From contig JAFAFY010000213.1 in NCBI GenBank assembly GCA_023423235.1, positions 1-10,032 of the forward strand: 10,032 nucleotides of DNA. The letters run 5' to 3'. A model generated the notes under the pieces. The model was given only the letters and a program-made list of their open reading frames with translations. It was not told the origin of the DNA and did no database searches. Below, one piece after another: positions 1 through 5,419 of this stretch; the first letter of the stretch is position 1; each line of letters starts with the position of its first letter. The stretch comes from Pseudomonadota bacterium (GTDB taxonomy: Bacteria > Pseudomonadota > Gammaproteobacteria > Xanthomonadales > Xanthomonadaceae). A program made the translations under genes and the position numbers.

Positions 1-7
1 CGCGCGG

Positions 8-352
8 TCAGTCGTCGTAGTCGGTGTCGAGCAGGCGGCCGGTGCGCGCCGAGTACTCCAGTTCGACGATGCGGCCGTCGTTCTGGCGGATCTCGATGTC
101 GTACTCGCCGTCGTCGTAGGACACTTCGAGGACCCGGCCCGGATGACGGCGGCGGGCATCGTCGAGGATGCGGTCGATCGATGCGCCGTTGCGCGCGTTG
201 CGGGGGTCCACGCGTGCGGCCTCGGCGGCATGGTGGATGTCGTCCCGGGCGCTGGTGCCGCGGGCGTGGTCCTGTGCGAAGGCCAGCGGGGTGGCGACGG
301 CGAGGATGCCGGCGGTGGCGAGGACGGCGGCGGCGATGGGGGAACGCAACAT
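8..352 (-). CDS. Small exported PepSY-domain protein
   Basis: The predicted product is 114 residues. An N-terminal signal peptide of about 26 residues (hydrophobic core IAAAVLATAGILAVA, cleavage expected after AFA) precedes a short linker and one PepSY-like unit at about residues 58-112. That unit contains the pattern PGRVLEV, then an acidic strand (YDDGEYDIEI), then DGRIVELEYSARTGRLL. PepSY domains are small periplasmic or envelope modules; many inhibit proteases or accompany sensor systems, and no specific partner can be read here. The start was chosen because AAGGAG lies just upstream, at good distance from ATG 352; an in-frame ATG 54 bases further out would add residues ahead of the signal peptide and has no such support. 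The gene is divergent from a paralogue at 476-793, which leads into a two-component system, so control by that regulator is plausible. The mature protein is acidic, which suggests cation binding, but this is inference. Confidence 0.85.
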   Translation of the reverse strand: MLRSPIAAAVLATAGILAVATPLAFAQDHARGTSARDDIHHAAEAARVDPRNARNGASIDRILDDARRRHPGRVLEVSYDDGEYDIEIRQNDGRIVELEYSARTGRLLDTDYDD

Positions 353-475
353 GGAAAACTCCTTGGTCGAATGCCCGGTGGCTCCGGGGTTGCGGCCAGT
401 CTCCATACGGCGCTTAACCGCGTTCTGATCGATGCGTTCACGAACCGGTTAATGCCGCTGCCCAGACTGTCGCCC
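353..475. promoter_or_regulatory. Divergent control region between two PepSY genes
   Basis: This spacer must hold the promoters of both divergent genes. It contains an inverted pair TTAACCG (414-420) and CGGTTAA (446-452). Between and around these are a direct repeat GCGTTC (420-425 and 434-439), a perfect AACCGGTT palindrome (443-450) and GTTC-AC-GAAC (436-445). Such symmetry is what an operator for the adjacent OmpR/PhoP-family regulator could look like, but I cannot match a known box. No convincing -35/-10 pair was found in either direction. The only clear ribosome site is AAGGAG for the leftward gene. Confidence 0.4.
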
Positions 476-793
476 ATGCGCCTGTCTCTGCTGCCCACCG
501 CCGTCGTCCTGCTGGCCTGCCTGCTGGCCATGCCTGCGGGCGCGGAAGGCCCGTCGCGCCGCGGCGGCGATTCGGACTATGCGCGCGACGGCGTGCGACG
601 CGGCACGCTGGTGCGGCTGGAGCGCCTGCTGGCCGACGCCGAACGGCGTTATCCCGGCCGCGTCATCGAGGTTGAACTCGACGACGACCACGACGAGTAC
701 GAGATCGAGATCCTGATGCGCGACGGCCGCGTGGTCGAGCTGACGTACGATGCGCGCAGCGGGCGACTGCTCGAGATCGAGATCGACGACTGA
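476..793 (+). CDS. Small exported PepSY-domain protein upstream of two-component system
   Basis: The predicted product is 105 residues, with a signal peptide of about 23 residues (core LLPTAVVLLACLLAMP, cleavage expected after AGA). One PepSY-like unit spans about residues 45-104 and is very acidic: PGRVIEVELDDDHDEYEIEI followed by DGRVVELTYDARSGRLL. It aligns closely with the divergent gene at 8-352, so the two are paralogues. The stop TGA shares its last base with the ATG of the response regulator, which indicates co-transcription and probable translational coupling. The start is uncertain: ATG 476 begins directly at the signal peptide, while in-frame ATG 452 would add eight residues, and neither has a clear Shine-Dalgarno. 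A likely role is an envelope accessory of the PhoP/PhoQ-like pair, perhaps sensing or buffering cations; that is inferred from position and acidity. Confidence 0.85.
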   Translation: MRLSLLPTAVVLLACLLAMPAGAEGPSRRGGDSDYARDGVRRGTLVRLERLLADAERRYPGRVIEVELDDDHDEYEIEILMRDGRVVELTYDARSGRLLEIEIDD

Positions 794-1455
794 TGCGCAT
801 CCTGCTGGCCGAGGACGATGCCGAACTCGCGGCGCGCGTCGCCGCGGCGCTGGCCGCCGCCGGTTTCGCGGTCGACCACGTGGGCGACGGCATCGACACC
901 GAATTCCGCGGCCAGACCGAGGACTACGACGCCGCCGTGCTGGACCTCGGGCTGCCGGGGCTGGATGGCGTGTCGGTCCTACACCGCTGGCGCGAGGCCG
1001 GGCGCACGCTGCCGGTGCTGGTGCTGACCGCGCGCAGCCGCTGGCACGACAAGCTGGCCGGCTTCACCGCCGGCGCGGACGATTACCTGACCAAACCCTT
1101 CCAGATCGAGGAACTGGTGCTGCGCCTGCACGCGCTGATCCGGCGCAGCACCGGGCACGCTTCGCCGCGCCTGCGCTGCGGGCCGCTGGAACTCGACGCC
1201 CACGCCGGCCGTTTCCTGCGCGATGGCGAGCCGCTGGCGCTGACCGCGCAGGAGTACCGCATCCTGGCCTATCTGATCCATCACGAGGGCCGCGTGGTCA
1301 GCCGCGCCGAACTGGGCGAGCACGTCTACGACAACGGCTACGACCCCGATTCCAACGTGCTCGACGTCCTGGTCGGGCGCATCCGCCGCAAGCTCGGCGT
1401 GGCGCTGCTGCACACCGTGCGCGGGCAGGGCTTCCGCCTGTCGGCGCAGGCATGA
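793..1455 (+). CDS. PhoP-like response regulator (OmpR family)
   Basis: A complete 220-residue regulator of normal family length. The receiver domain (about 1-117) has the acidic pair D8/D9, the phospho-acceptor D51 in VLDLGLPG, T79 in LVLTAR and K101 in DDYLTKPF. A winged-helix DNA-binding domain (about 125-218) has the usual LTAQEYRIL, the NVLDVLVGRIRRKLG recognition region and TVRGQGFRL near the end. The pattern RSRWHDKLAGFTAGADDYLTKPF-like region and the C-terminal VRGQGF closely follow PhoP of enterics. It is a cytoplasmic transcription factor, expected to be phosphorylated by the kinase encoded immediately downstream. Its ATG overlaps the PepSY gene's stop by one base. Likely targets include its own operon and the divergent PepSY gene, but no binding site is proven. 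The PhoP-like assignment is by resemblance; it may not be orthologous. Confidence 0.95.
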   Translation: MRILLAEDDAELAARVAAALAAAGFAVDHVGDGIDTEFRGQTEDYDAAVLDLGLPGLDGVSVLHRWREAGRTLPVLVLTARSRWHDKLAGFTAGADDYLTKPFQIEELVLRLHALIRRSTGHASPRLRCGPLELDAHAGRFLRDGEPLALTAQEYRILAYLIHHEGRVVSRAELGEHVYDNGYDPDSNVLDVLVGRIRRKLGVALLHTVRGQGFRLSAQA

Positions 1456-1468
1456 GTGGTGGCGGGGT

Positions 1469-2857
1469 ATGCGCGGGGCCGGGCATGGCAGCCGGGGCAT
1501 GAGCAGTCGGGGAATGAGCGGCCGGCACGCGCTGTCGCTGCGCCTGCGCCTGTGGCTGGCCGGCGCCGCGGGCGTGGCGATCGCGACGCTGATCGCCGGC
1601 AGCCTGCTCGGCGCGATGTTCGAACGCTACGGCCAGCGCGCGCTCGACCAGCGCCTCGACGACGATTTCGCCACCGTGGCCGGCCTGCTGGAAGCCACGC
1701 CCGACGGCAACTGGCAGTTGCGCCGCGAGCCCGCCGACGAGCGTTACGCGCGGGTGTTCTCCGGCTGGTACTGGCGGATCGGCGAGGGCGCCGGCGCGCG
1801 CCAGTCGCGCTCGTTGTGGGACGCCGATCTTGCGCTCGATGTGCAGGTGCCGCCCGGGCCGGCGTTGTGGACCCAGGCCGTGGGGCCGCGCGACCAGCAG
1901 TTGCGGGTGCGCGCGCAGCAACTGCGCCTGCCGGGCGTCGCCGCGCCGGTGCCGGTGCTGGTGGCGGCCGACCGCGGCGACGTGATCGCGGGCACCCGCG
2001 AGTTCCGGCGGTTGGCGATGCTGGCCTTCGCCGGCGCCGCCGCCGCACTGCTGGCGCTGCTGGCCTGGCAGGTGGAATGGGGCCTGCGCCCGCTGCGGCG
2101 CATGCGCGGCATCCTGGCGCGGGTGCGCAATGGCGACGACGTGCGCTTCGGCGGCGACCGCTGGCCGGCCGAGGCCGCGCCGCTGGCGCAGCAGATCGAC
2201 GAACTGCTCGACGAGCACGGCCGCCGGGTCGAACGCGCGCGCCATGCCGCGGCCGACCTGGCGCATGCGCTGAAGACGCCGCTGGCGGTGCTGTCGGCCG
2301 AGGCCCAGCGCCCGGGGCCGGAGATCGCCAGCGTCGTCGCCAGCCAGGTCCAGCGCATGCAGGCCGAGGTCGAGCGGCGCCTGGTCGGCGGTTTCGCCAG
2401 CGACGGCCGCCAGCGCACCGCGGTGGCGCCGGTCGCCGAGGCGCTGGCGGCGCTGTTCGCCCATGCCGGCGATGGCCGCGTCACGCTGCAGGTCGACGTG
2501 GACCCGGCGCTGGTGTTCGCCGGTGCGCGCGAGGACCTGGAGGACATGCTGGGCAACCTGGTCGACAACGCGGTCAAGTGGGCGTCCTCGCGCGTGCGCA
2601 TCCATGCCCGGCGCGATGGCACGCGGCTGTGGCTCCTGGTCGACGACGACGGCCCCGGCATGCAGGCGGCGGCGATGGACGATGCGATGCAACGCGGCAC
2701 CCGGCTCGACACCCGCGTGGCCGGTCATGGCCTCGGGCTGTCGATCGTCGGCGACATCGCCAGCGGCTACGATGGCCGCCTGCAACTGGGCAACCTCGAT
2801 CCGGGATTGCGCGCCGCGCTCGATCTGCCCGCCGCCGATTCCACTGCGGCATCATGA
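1469..2857 (+). CDS. PhoQ-like sensor histidine kinase
   Basis: An inner-membrane sensor kinase, 462 residues from the first in-frame ATG. The first transmembrane helix is at about 27-50, a periplasmic sensor segment follows at about 51-180, and a second helix lies at about 182-200. Next come a short juxtamembrane linker with only a poor HAMP match, the phospho-acceptor H266 in LAHALKTPLAVL, an N-box (N367 in GNLVDNAVKWA), a G1 box (DDDGPGM, 392-398) and a G2 box (GHGLGLSIV, 419-427). HALKTPLAVL is typical of the PhoQ group. It should autophosphorylate and pass phosphate to the regulator at 793-1455. Starts at 1499 and 1514 are equally possible; the residues before 1514 (MRGAGHGSRGMSSRG) look unlike conserved sequence, so the true protein may be 447 residues. 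All candidates have G-rich but poorly spaced ribosome sites. The gap from the regulator's stop is only 13 bases at the outer start. The ligand is unknown. Confidence 0.93.
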   Translation: MRGAGHGSRGMSSRGMSGRHALSLRLRLWLAGAAGVAIATLIAGSLLGAMFERYGQRALDQRLDDDFATVAGLLEATPDGNWQLRREPADERYARVFSGWYWRIGEGAGARQSRSLWDADLALDVQVPPGPALWTQAVGPRDQQLRVRAQQLRLPGVAAPVPVLVAADRGDVIAGTREFRRLAMLAFAGAAAALLALLAWQVEWGLRPLRRMRGILARVRNGDDVRFGGDRWPAEAAPLAQQIDELLDEHGRRVERARHAAADLAHALKTPLAVLSAEAQRPGPEIASVVASQVQRMQAEVERRLVGGFASDGRQRTAVAPVAEALAALFAHAGDGRVTLQVDVDPALVFAGAREDLEDMLGNLVDNAVKWASSRVRIHARRDGTRLWLLVDDDGPGMQAAAMDDAMQRGTRLDTRVAGHGLGLSIVGDIASGYDGRLQLGNLDPGLRAALDLPAADSTAAS

Positions 2858-2888
2858 CCGCCGCTCCCTGGCCAACGGGTCCCTGCCG

Positions 2889-3296
2889 ATGAACGCCGCG
2901 CCGACGACCGCCGACAGCGTGCGCCTGGACCTGTGGCTGTGGGCCGCGCGCTTCTTCAAGACGCGGGCGCTGGCCAAGCAGGCGATCGAGACCGGCAAGG
3001 TCGATGTCGACGGCCAGCGCGCCAAGCCGGCGCGCGCGGTGCGGCTGGGCAATGCGCTGCGGATCGAGCGCGGCGAGGAGCGCTTCGAGGTGGTGGTGCA
3101 GGCGCTGTCCGACAGCCGCGGCCCGGCCGCCGTCGCGCGCATGCTGTATCTCGAATCCGAGGCCTCGCGTCTCGCCCGCGAGGCCCGCAACGCCGAACTG
3201 CGCGCGGCCCGCGCCGGCTATCGCGCACCCGAGCACAAACCGGACAAGCGCGCGCGGCGGCTGATCCGCGCGCTGGGCGACATCGACGCCAGCTGA
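2889..3296 (+). CDS. hslR: Hsp15, S4-domain RNA-binding heat-shock protein
   Basis: The product is 135 residues, matching the family length of about 130-135. An S4 RNA-binding domain occupies about 11-70 and opens with RLDLWLWAARFFKTRALAKQ, then GKVDVDGQRAKPARAV; this is the Hsp15 signature, very close to E. coli HslR. The C-terminal third is a basic, arginine-rich helix (LAREARNAELRAARAGYR) ending in the family-typical PDKRARRLIRAL. Hsp15 is known to bind free 50S subunits that carry a stalled nascent-chain tRNA and helps recycle them after heat stress. The start is the first ATG before the conserved block; no clear Shine-Dalgarno is visible. It begins 31 bases after the kinase gene and may be read through from it. 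It converges on the catalase gene, with 30 bases between stops and no evident terminator. Confidence 0.93.
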   Translation: MNAAPTTADSVRLDLWLWAARFFKTRALAKQAIETGKVDVDGQRAKPARAVRLGNALRIERGEERFEVVVQALSDSRGPAAVARMLYLESEASRLAREARNAELRAARAGYRAPEHKPDKRARRLIRALGDIDAS

Positions 3297-3326
3297 AGCG
3301 CCGCGCCCTCGGTCATGGCTAGCGGT

Positions 3327-4835
3327 CTACTCCTGCCCCAGGCTGTTGGGCGACTGTTCCGCCGCGAACGCACCCAGCTTGCGCAGCGCGGCCTCGACAC
3401 CGGCGCCATAGGCCGGATCGGCCTTGCTGCAGTTCTCGACGTGGCGGCGCTTGATGAAGTCCGGGGCATCGCCCATCGCGCGGGCGGTATTGTCGAACAG
3501 CAACTGCTGCTTTTCCGGGGTCATCAGCCGGAACAGGTCGCCGGGTTGCTTGTAGTAGTCGGCATCGTCGTCACGGAAGTTCCACCAGTCGGCGTCGCCG
3601 GCGATCTTCAGCGGCGGCTCGCGGAACTGCGGTTGTTCCTGCCACTGGTTGAAGCTGTTGGGCTCGTAGTGGGGCAGGCTGCCGTAGTTGCCGTCGACGC
3701 GGCCGATGCCGTCGCGGTGGTTGCTGTTGACCGGGCAGCGTGCCTTGTTGACCGGAATCTGCTGGTAGTTGGTGCCCAGGCGGTAGCGCTGCGCGTCGGC
3801 GTAGTTGAACAGGCGTGACTGCAGCATCTTGTCCGGCGAGGCGCTGATGCCCGGCACCAGATTGCTGGGCGCGAATGCCGCCTGTTCGACGTCGGCGAAA
3901 AAGTTCTCCGGATTGCGGTTGAGCTCGAACTCGCCGACCTCGATCAGCGGGTAGTCGCCCTTGGGCCACACCTTGGTCAGGTCGAAGGGATGGTAGGGCA
4001 CCTTCTCGGCCTCGGCTTCGGGCATCACCTGGATGTACAGCTTCCACTTCGGGAAGTCGCCGCGTTCGATCGCCTCGTACAGGTCGCGCTGGTGGGTTTC
4101 GCGGTCGGTGCCGACGGCCTCGGCGGCTTCGGCGTCACTGAGGTTCTCGATGCCCTGCTGGGTGCGGAAATGGAACTTCACCCAGTAGCGATCGCCGGCC
4201 TCGTTCCAGAAGCTGTAGGTGTGCGAGCCGAAGCCGTGCATGTGGCGGTAGGACTTCGGGATGCCGCGATCGCTCATCACGATGGTGACTTGGTGCAAGG
4301 CTTCGGGCAGCAGGGTCCACCAATCCCAGTTGTTGGTGGCCGAGCGCAGGTTGGTGCGCGGGTCGCGCTTCACGGCCTTGTTGAGATCCGGGAACTTGCG
4401 TGGATCGCGGATGAAGAACACGGGAGTGTTGTTGCCCACCATGTCCCAGTTGCCTTCCTCGGTGTAGAACTTCAGCGCGAAGCCACGGATGTCGCGCTCG
4501 GCGTCGGCCGCGCCGCGCTCGCCGGCCACGGTGGTGAAACGGGCGAACATCTCGGTCTTCTTGCCGACCTTGGAGAAGATCGCCGCCCGGGTGTACTTGG
4601 TGATGTCGTGAGTGACGGTGAATGTGCCGAAGGCGCCTGAGCCCTTGGCATGCATGCGCCGCTCCGGGATCACCTCGCGCACGAAGTTGCCGAGCTTCTC
4701 GTGCAGCCACACGTCCTGCGACAGCAGCGGGCCGCGCGGGCCGGCGGTGAGGCTGTTCTGGTTGTCGGGCACCGGGGCGCCGAAGTCGGTGGTGAGGTGC
4801 GTGACGGGGCACTTCTTGTTGGGCGGCGTGTTCAT
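3327..4835 (-). CDS. katA: Monofunctional haem catalase, small-subunit type
   Basis: A complete 502-residue catalase that dismutates hydrogen peroxide to water and oxygen, expected to act as a haem-containing tetramer. The essential residues are present: distal H62 in RRMHAKGSGAFG, N135 in MVGNNTPVFFIRD, and the proximal haem ligand Y345 in RLFNYADAQRYRLG. Further family blocks are RFTTVAGERGAADAERD, RHMHGFGSHTYSFWN and FDLTKVWPKGDYPLIEVG. Its length and lack of a C-terminal flavodoxin-like domain place it with small-subunit (clade 3) catalases such as Bacillus KatA; the symbol follows that class and could differ in close relatives. No signal peptide is seen, so it is probably cytoplasmic. 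ATG 4835 is supported by AAGGGGGAG nine bases upstream. A promoter and repeated operator-like sequence lie upstream. It appears monocistronic. Confidence 0.97.
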   Translation of the reverse strand: MNTPPNKKCPVTHLTTDFGAPVPDNQNSLTAGPRGPLLSQDVWLHEKLGNFVREVIPERRMHAKGSGAFGTFTVTHDITKYTRAAIFSKVGKKTEMFARFTTVAGERGAADAERDIRGFALKFYTEEGNWDMVGNNTPVFFIRDPRKFPDLNKAVKRDPRTNLRSATNNWDWWTLLPEALHQVTIVMSDRGIPKSYRHMHGFGSHTYSFWNEAGDRYWVKFHFRTQQGIENLSDAEAAEAVGTDRETHQRDLYEAIERGDFPKWKLYIQVMPEAEAEKVPYHPFDLTKVWPKGDYPLIEVGEFELNRNPENFFADVEQAAFAPSNLVPGISASPDKMLQSRLFNYADAQRYRLGTNYQQIPVNKARCPVNSNHRDGIGRVDGNYGSLPHYEPNSFNQWQEQPQFREPPLKIAGDADWWNFRDDDADYYKQPGDLFRLMTPEKQQLLFDNTARAMGDAPDFIKRRHVENCSKADPAYGAGVEAALRKLGAFAAEQSPNSLGQE

Positions 4836-4877
4836 GCTGGCTCCCCCTTCGACGGCTGGCTGCTTGGTTTGCGCACG

Positions 4878-4906
4878 ACTCTAAGGCCCGATGCCGGAAA
4901 CTTCAA
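4878..4906 (-). promoter_or_regulatory. Probable sigma-70 promoter of the catalase gene
   Basis: Read on the - strand, TTGAAG (4906-4901) and TAGAGT (4883-4878) each match four of six bases of the -35 and -10 consensus and are exactly 17 bases apart. A transcript would begin near 4870 and carry a leader of about 35 bases ending in the AAGGGGGAG ribosome site. The repeat cluster that could bind an activator starts immediately upstream of the -35. This is a pattern match only. Confidence 0.5.
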
Positions 4907-4908
4907 AT

Positions 4909-4943
4909 CGATTGATGGCAATTGATCGATTGATGCTGGCTAT
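4909..4943 (-). promoter_or_regulatory. Direct-repeat cluster upstream of the catalase promoter, possible OxyR site
   Basis: CGATTGATG occurs at 4909-4917 and again at 4927-4935 (18 bases apart), with a third ATTGAT at 4921-4926 between them, in an AT-rich patch unlike the surrounding DNA. On the - strand the segment also reads ATAG-N7-CAAT-N7-TTGC-N7-CGAT. This has the spacing of an OxyR site (ATAG-N7-CTAT twice); the first tetramer is exact, the second and fourth match 3 of 4, and the third is poor. Its place just upstream of the -35 fits an activator such as OxyR. The repeats are seen; the regulator is inferred. Confidence 0.45.
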
Positions 4944-5041
4944 CGAGCGAGCCGACATTGCAATCACGCTCAACTTTGGCCTGCTCCGAGAACCACAGCC
5001 GGCAGAACCATCGAGCCTGTCGCCGTCCGTTTCCGGTCGCA

Positions 5042-5053
5042 ACCGGGCCCGGT
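5042..5053. repeat. Perfect 12-base palindrome
   Basis: ACCGGGCCCGGT reads the same on both strands. It lies in gene-free DNA about 140 bases upstream of the catalase -35. It could be an operator half of a larger site or chance in GC-rich DNA. Confidence 0.5.
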
Positions 5054-5088
5054 CTGCGTCGCCACAGGTGATTCCACGACAGCACGCG

Positions 5089-5102
5089 CGTCGGCGCCGA
5101 CG
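5089..5102. repeat. Perfect 14-base palindrome with flanking arms
   Basis: CGTCGGCGCCGACG is a perfect palindrome. It is flanked by GCAC (5082-5085) and GTGC (5103-5106), which would extend the stem across a three-base bulge on the left. No gene starts nearby on the + strand. The function is unknown: it may be a protein-binding site or a remnant of lost coding DNA. Confidence 0.5.
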
Positions 5103-5129
5103 GTGCGCGGACAGTGGATTTCTCTCCCG

Positions 5130-5225
5130 TTACGACAGCGCCTTGAGCCGGTGTAGCGCTGCCAGCGCCTGCTTGGGGATGAATTCGTCGGGATCGATCG
5201 CCGCGAGCGCGGCCGAGGCCGGCGA
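5130..5225 (-). pseudogene. Relic of a mutS 3' end (31 codons plus stop)
   Basis: Read on the - strand, this segment encodes 31 residues and a TAA stop that match the last 34 residues of the MutS encoded at 7856-10032. They begin SPASAAL, continue AAIDPDEFIPKQALAALH and end RLKALS. I count 25 of 31 identical residues, with one in-frame 9-base deletion (removing Asp-Ala-Leu). At base level 5136-5225 matches 7862-7960 at 81 of 90 aligned positions. Similarity stops sharply at 5225, where an in-frame TGA (5228-5226) and a stem-loop begin, and at the stop codon on the other side. There is no start codon, so it is not a gene. It is a second, diverged copy of the mutS tail, in the same orientation as the intact gene. 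Confidence 0.85.
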
Positions 5226-5255
5226 TCACCGCGCCCGGCGACCCGGCGCGGTGAT
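5225..5255. repeat. 11-base-pair GC-rich stem-loop
   Basis: ATCACCGCGCC (5225-5235) pairs perfectly with GGCGCGGTGAT (5245-5255) around a 9-base loop. It begins exactly where the mutS relic ends. It lies downstream of the DUF937 gene on the - strand, so it may help end that transcript, but neither side has a T run, so it is not a classical intrinsic terminator. Confidence 0.6.
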
Positions 5256-5283
5256 GCATGCGATGGGGATTGGCGAAGCTGCG

Positions 5284-5307
5284 GCCCGCGTCGCGGGAGA
5301 CGCGGGC
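5284..5307. repeat. 9-base-pair stem-loop downstream of DUF937 gene
   Basis: GCCCGCGTC (5284-5292) pairs with GACGCGGGC (5299-5307) around the loop GCGGGA. It lies about 110 bases past the DUF937 stop on the - strand, with no T run. A smaller stem, GCCGG-TTTG-CCGGC (5326-5339), lies between it and the gene. Together they could stabilise the 3' end or aid termination. Confidence 0.5.
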
Positions 5308-5419
5308 GATTGTGTCAACGTACTGGCCGGTTTGCCGGCAGGTGACGGATTCCGTCGCGACGGCCGGGGCGCGCTGGTGGAACGCGCCTCCGGCTGCCGG
5401 CTTGCCGCGACGGGTTGCG

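Larger units (their letters stand above)
4836..5419. other. 584-base gene-free stretch between catalase and DUF937 genes
   Basis: No supportable gene lies here. It holds, from left to right, the catalase leader, promoter and repeats (4836-4943), a less GC-rich spacer, two perfect palindromes (5042-5053 and 5089-5102), a relic of the mutS 3' end (5130-5225), and stem-loops (5225-5255, 5284-5307 and a small one at 5326-5339). The open frames crossing it have no family resemblance. One on the - strand passes through the mutS relic in the wrong frame. Confidence 0.7.

Noticed and set aside
476..793. Lipoprotein reading of the second PepSY protein (LLAC at residues 12-15)
   Set aside because: The hydrophobic core continues past the cysteine and Leu at the -2 position is unusual for a lipobox; ordinary cleavage after AGA fits better.
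1298..2785. Open frame of about 495 codons on the - strand, antisense to the histidine kinase
   Set aside because: It is an antisense frame kept open by GC-rich codons. Its sequence is Arg/Gln/Ala/His-rich with no family pattern, and the + strand gene has all kinase motifs.
3297..3326. Bidirectional terminator between convergent hslR and catalase
   Set aside because: The 30-base gap shows no stem with a T run on either strand.
3315..4640. Open frames on the + strand opposite the catalase (3315-3818 and 3990-4640)
   Set aside because: They are Val/Ala/Gly-rich mirror frames of a well-supported catalase gene with no family pattern of their own.
4903..5259. Possible 118-residue gene on the - strand in the gene-free stretch
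   Set aside because: It has no ribosome site or recognisable domain, runs through the catalase promoter and repeats, and crosses the mutS relic in a frame that does not match MutS.
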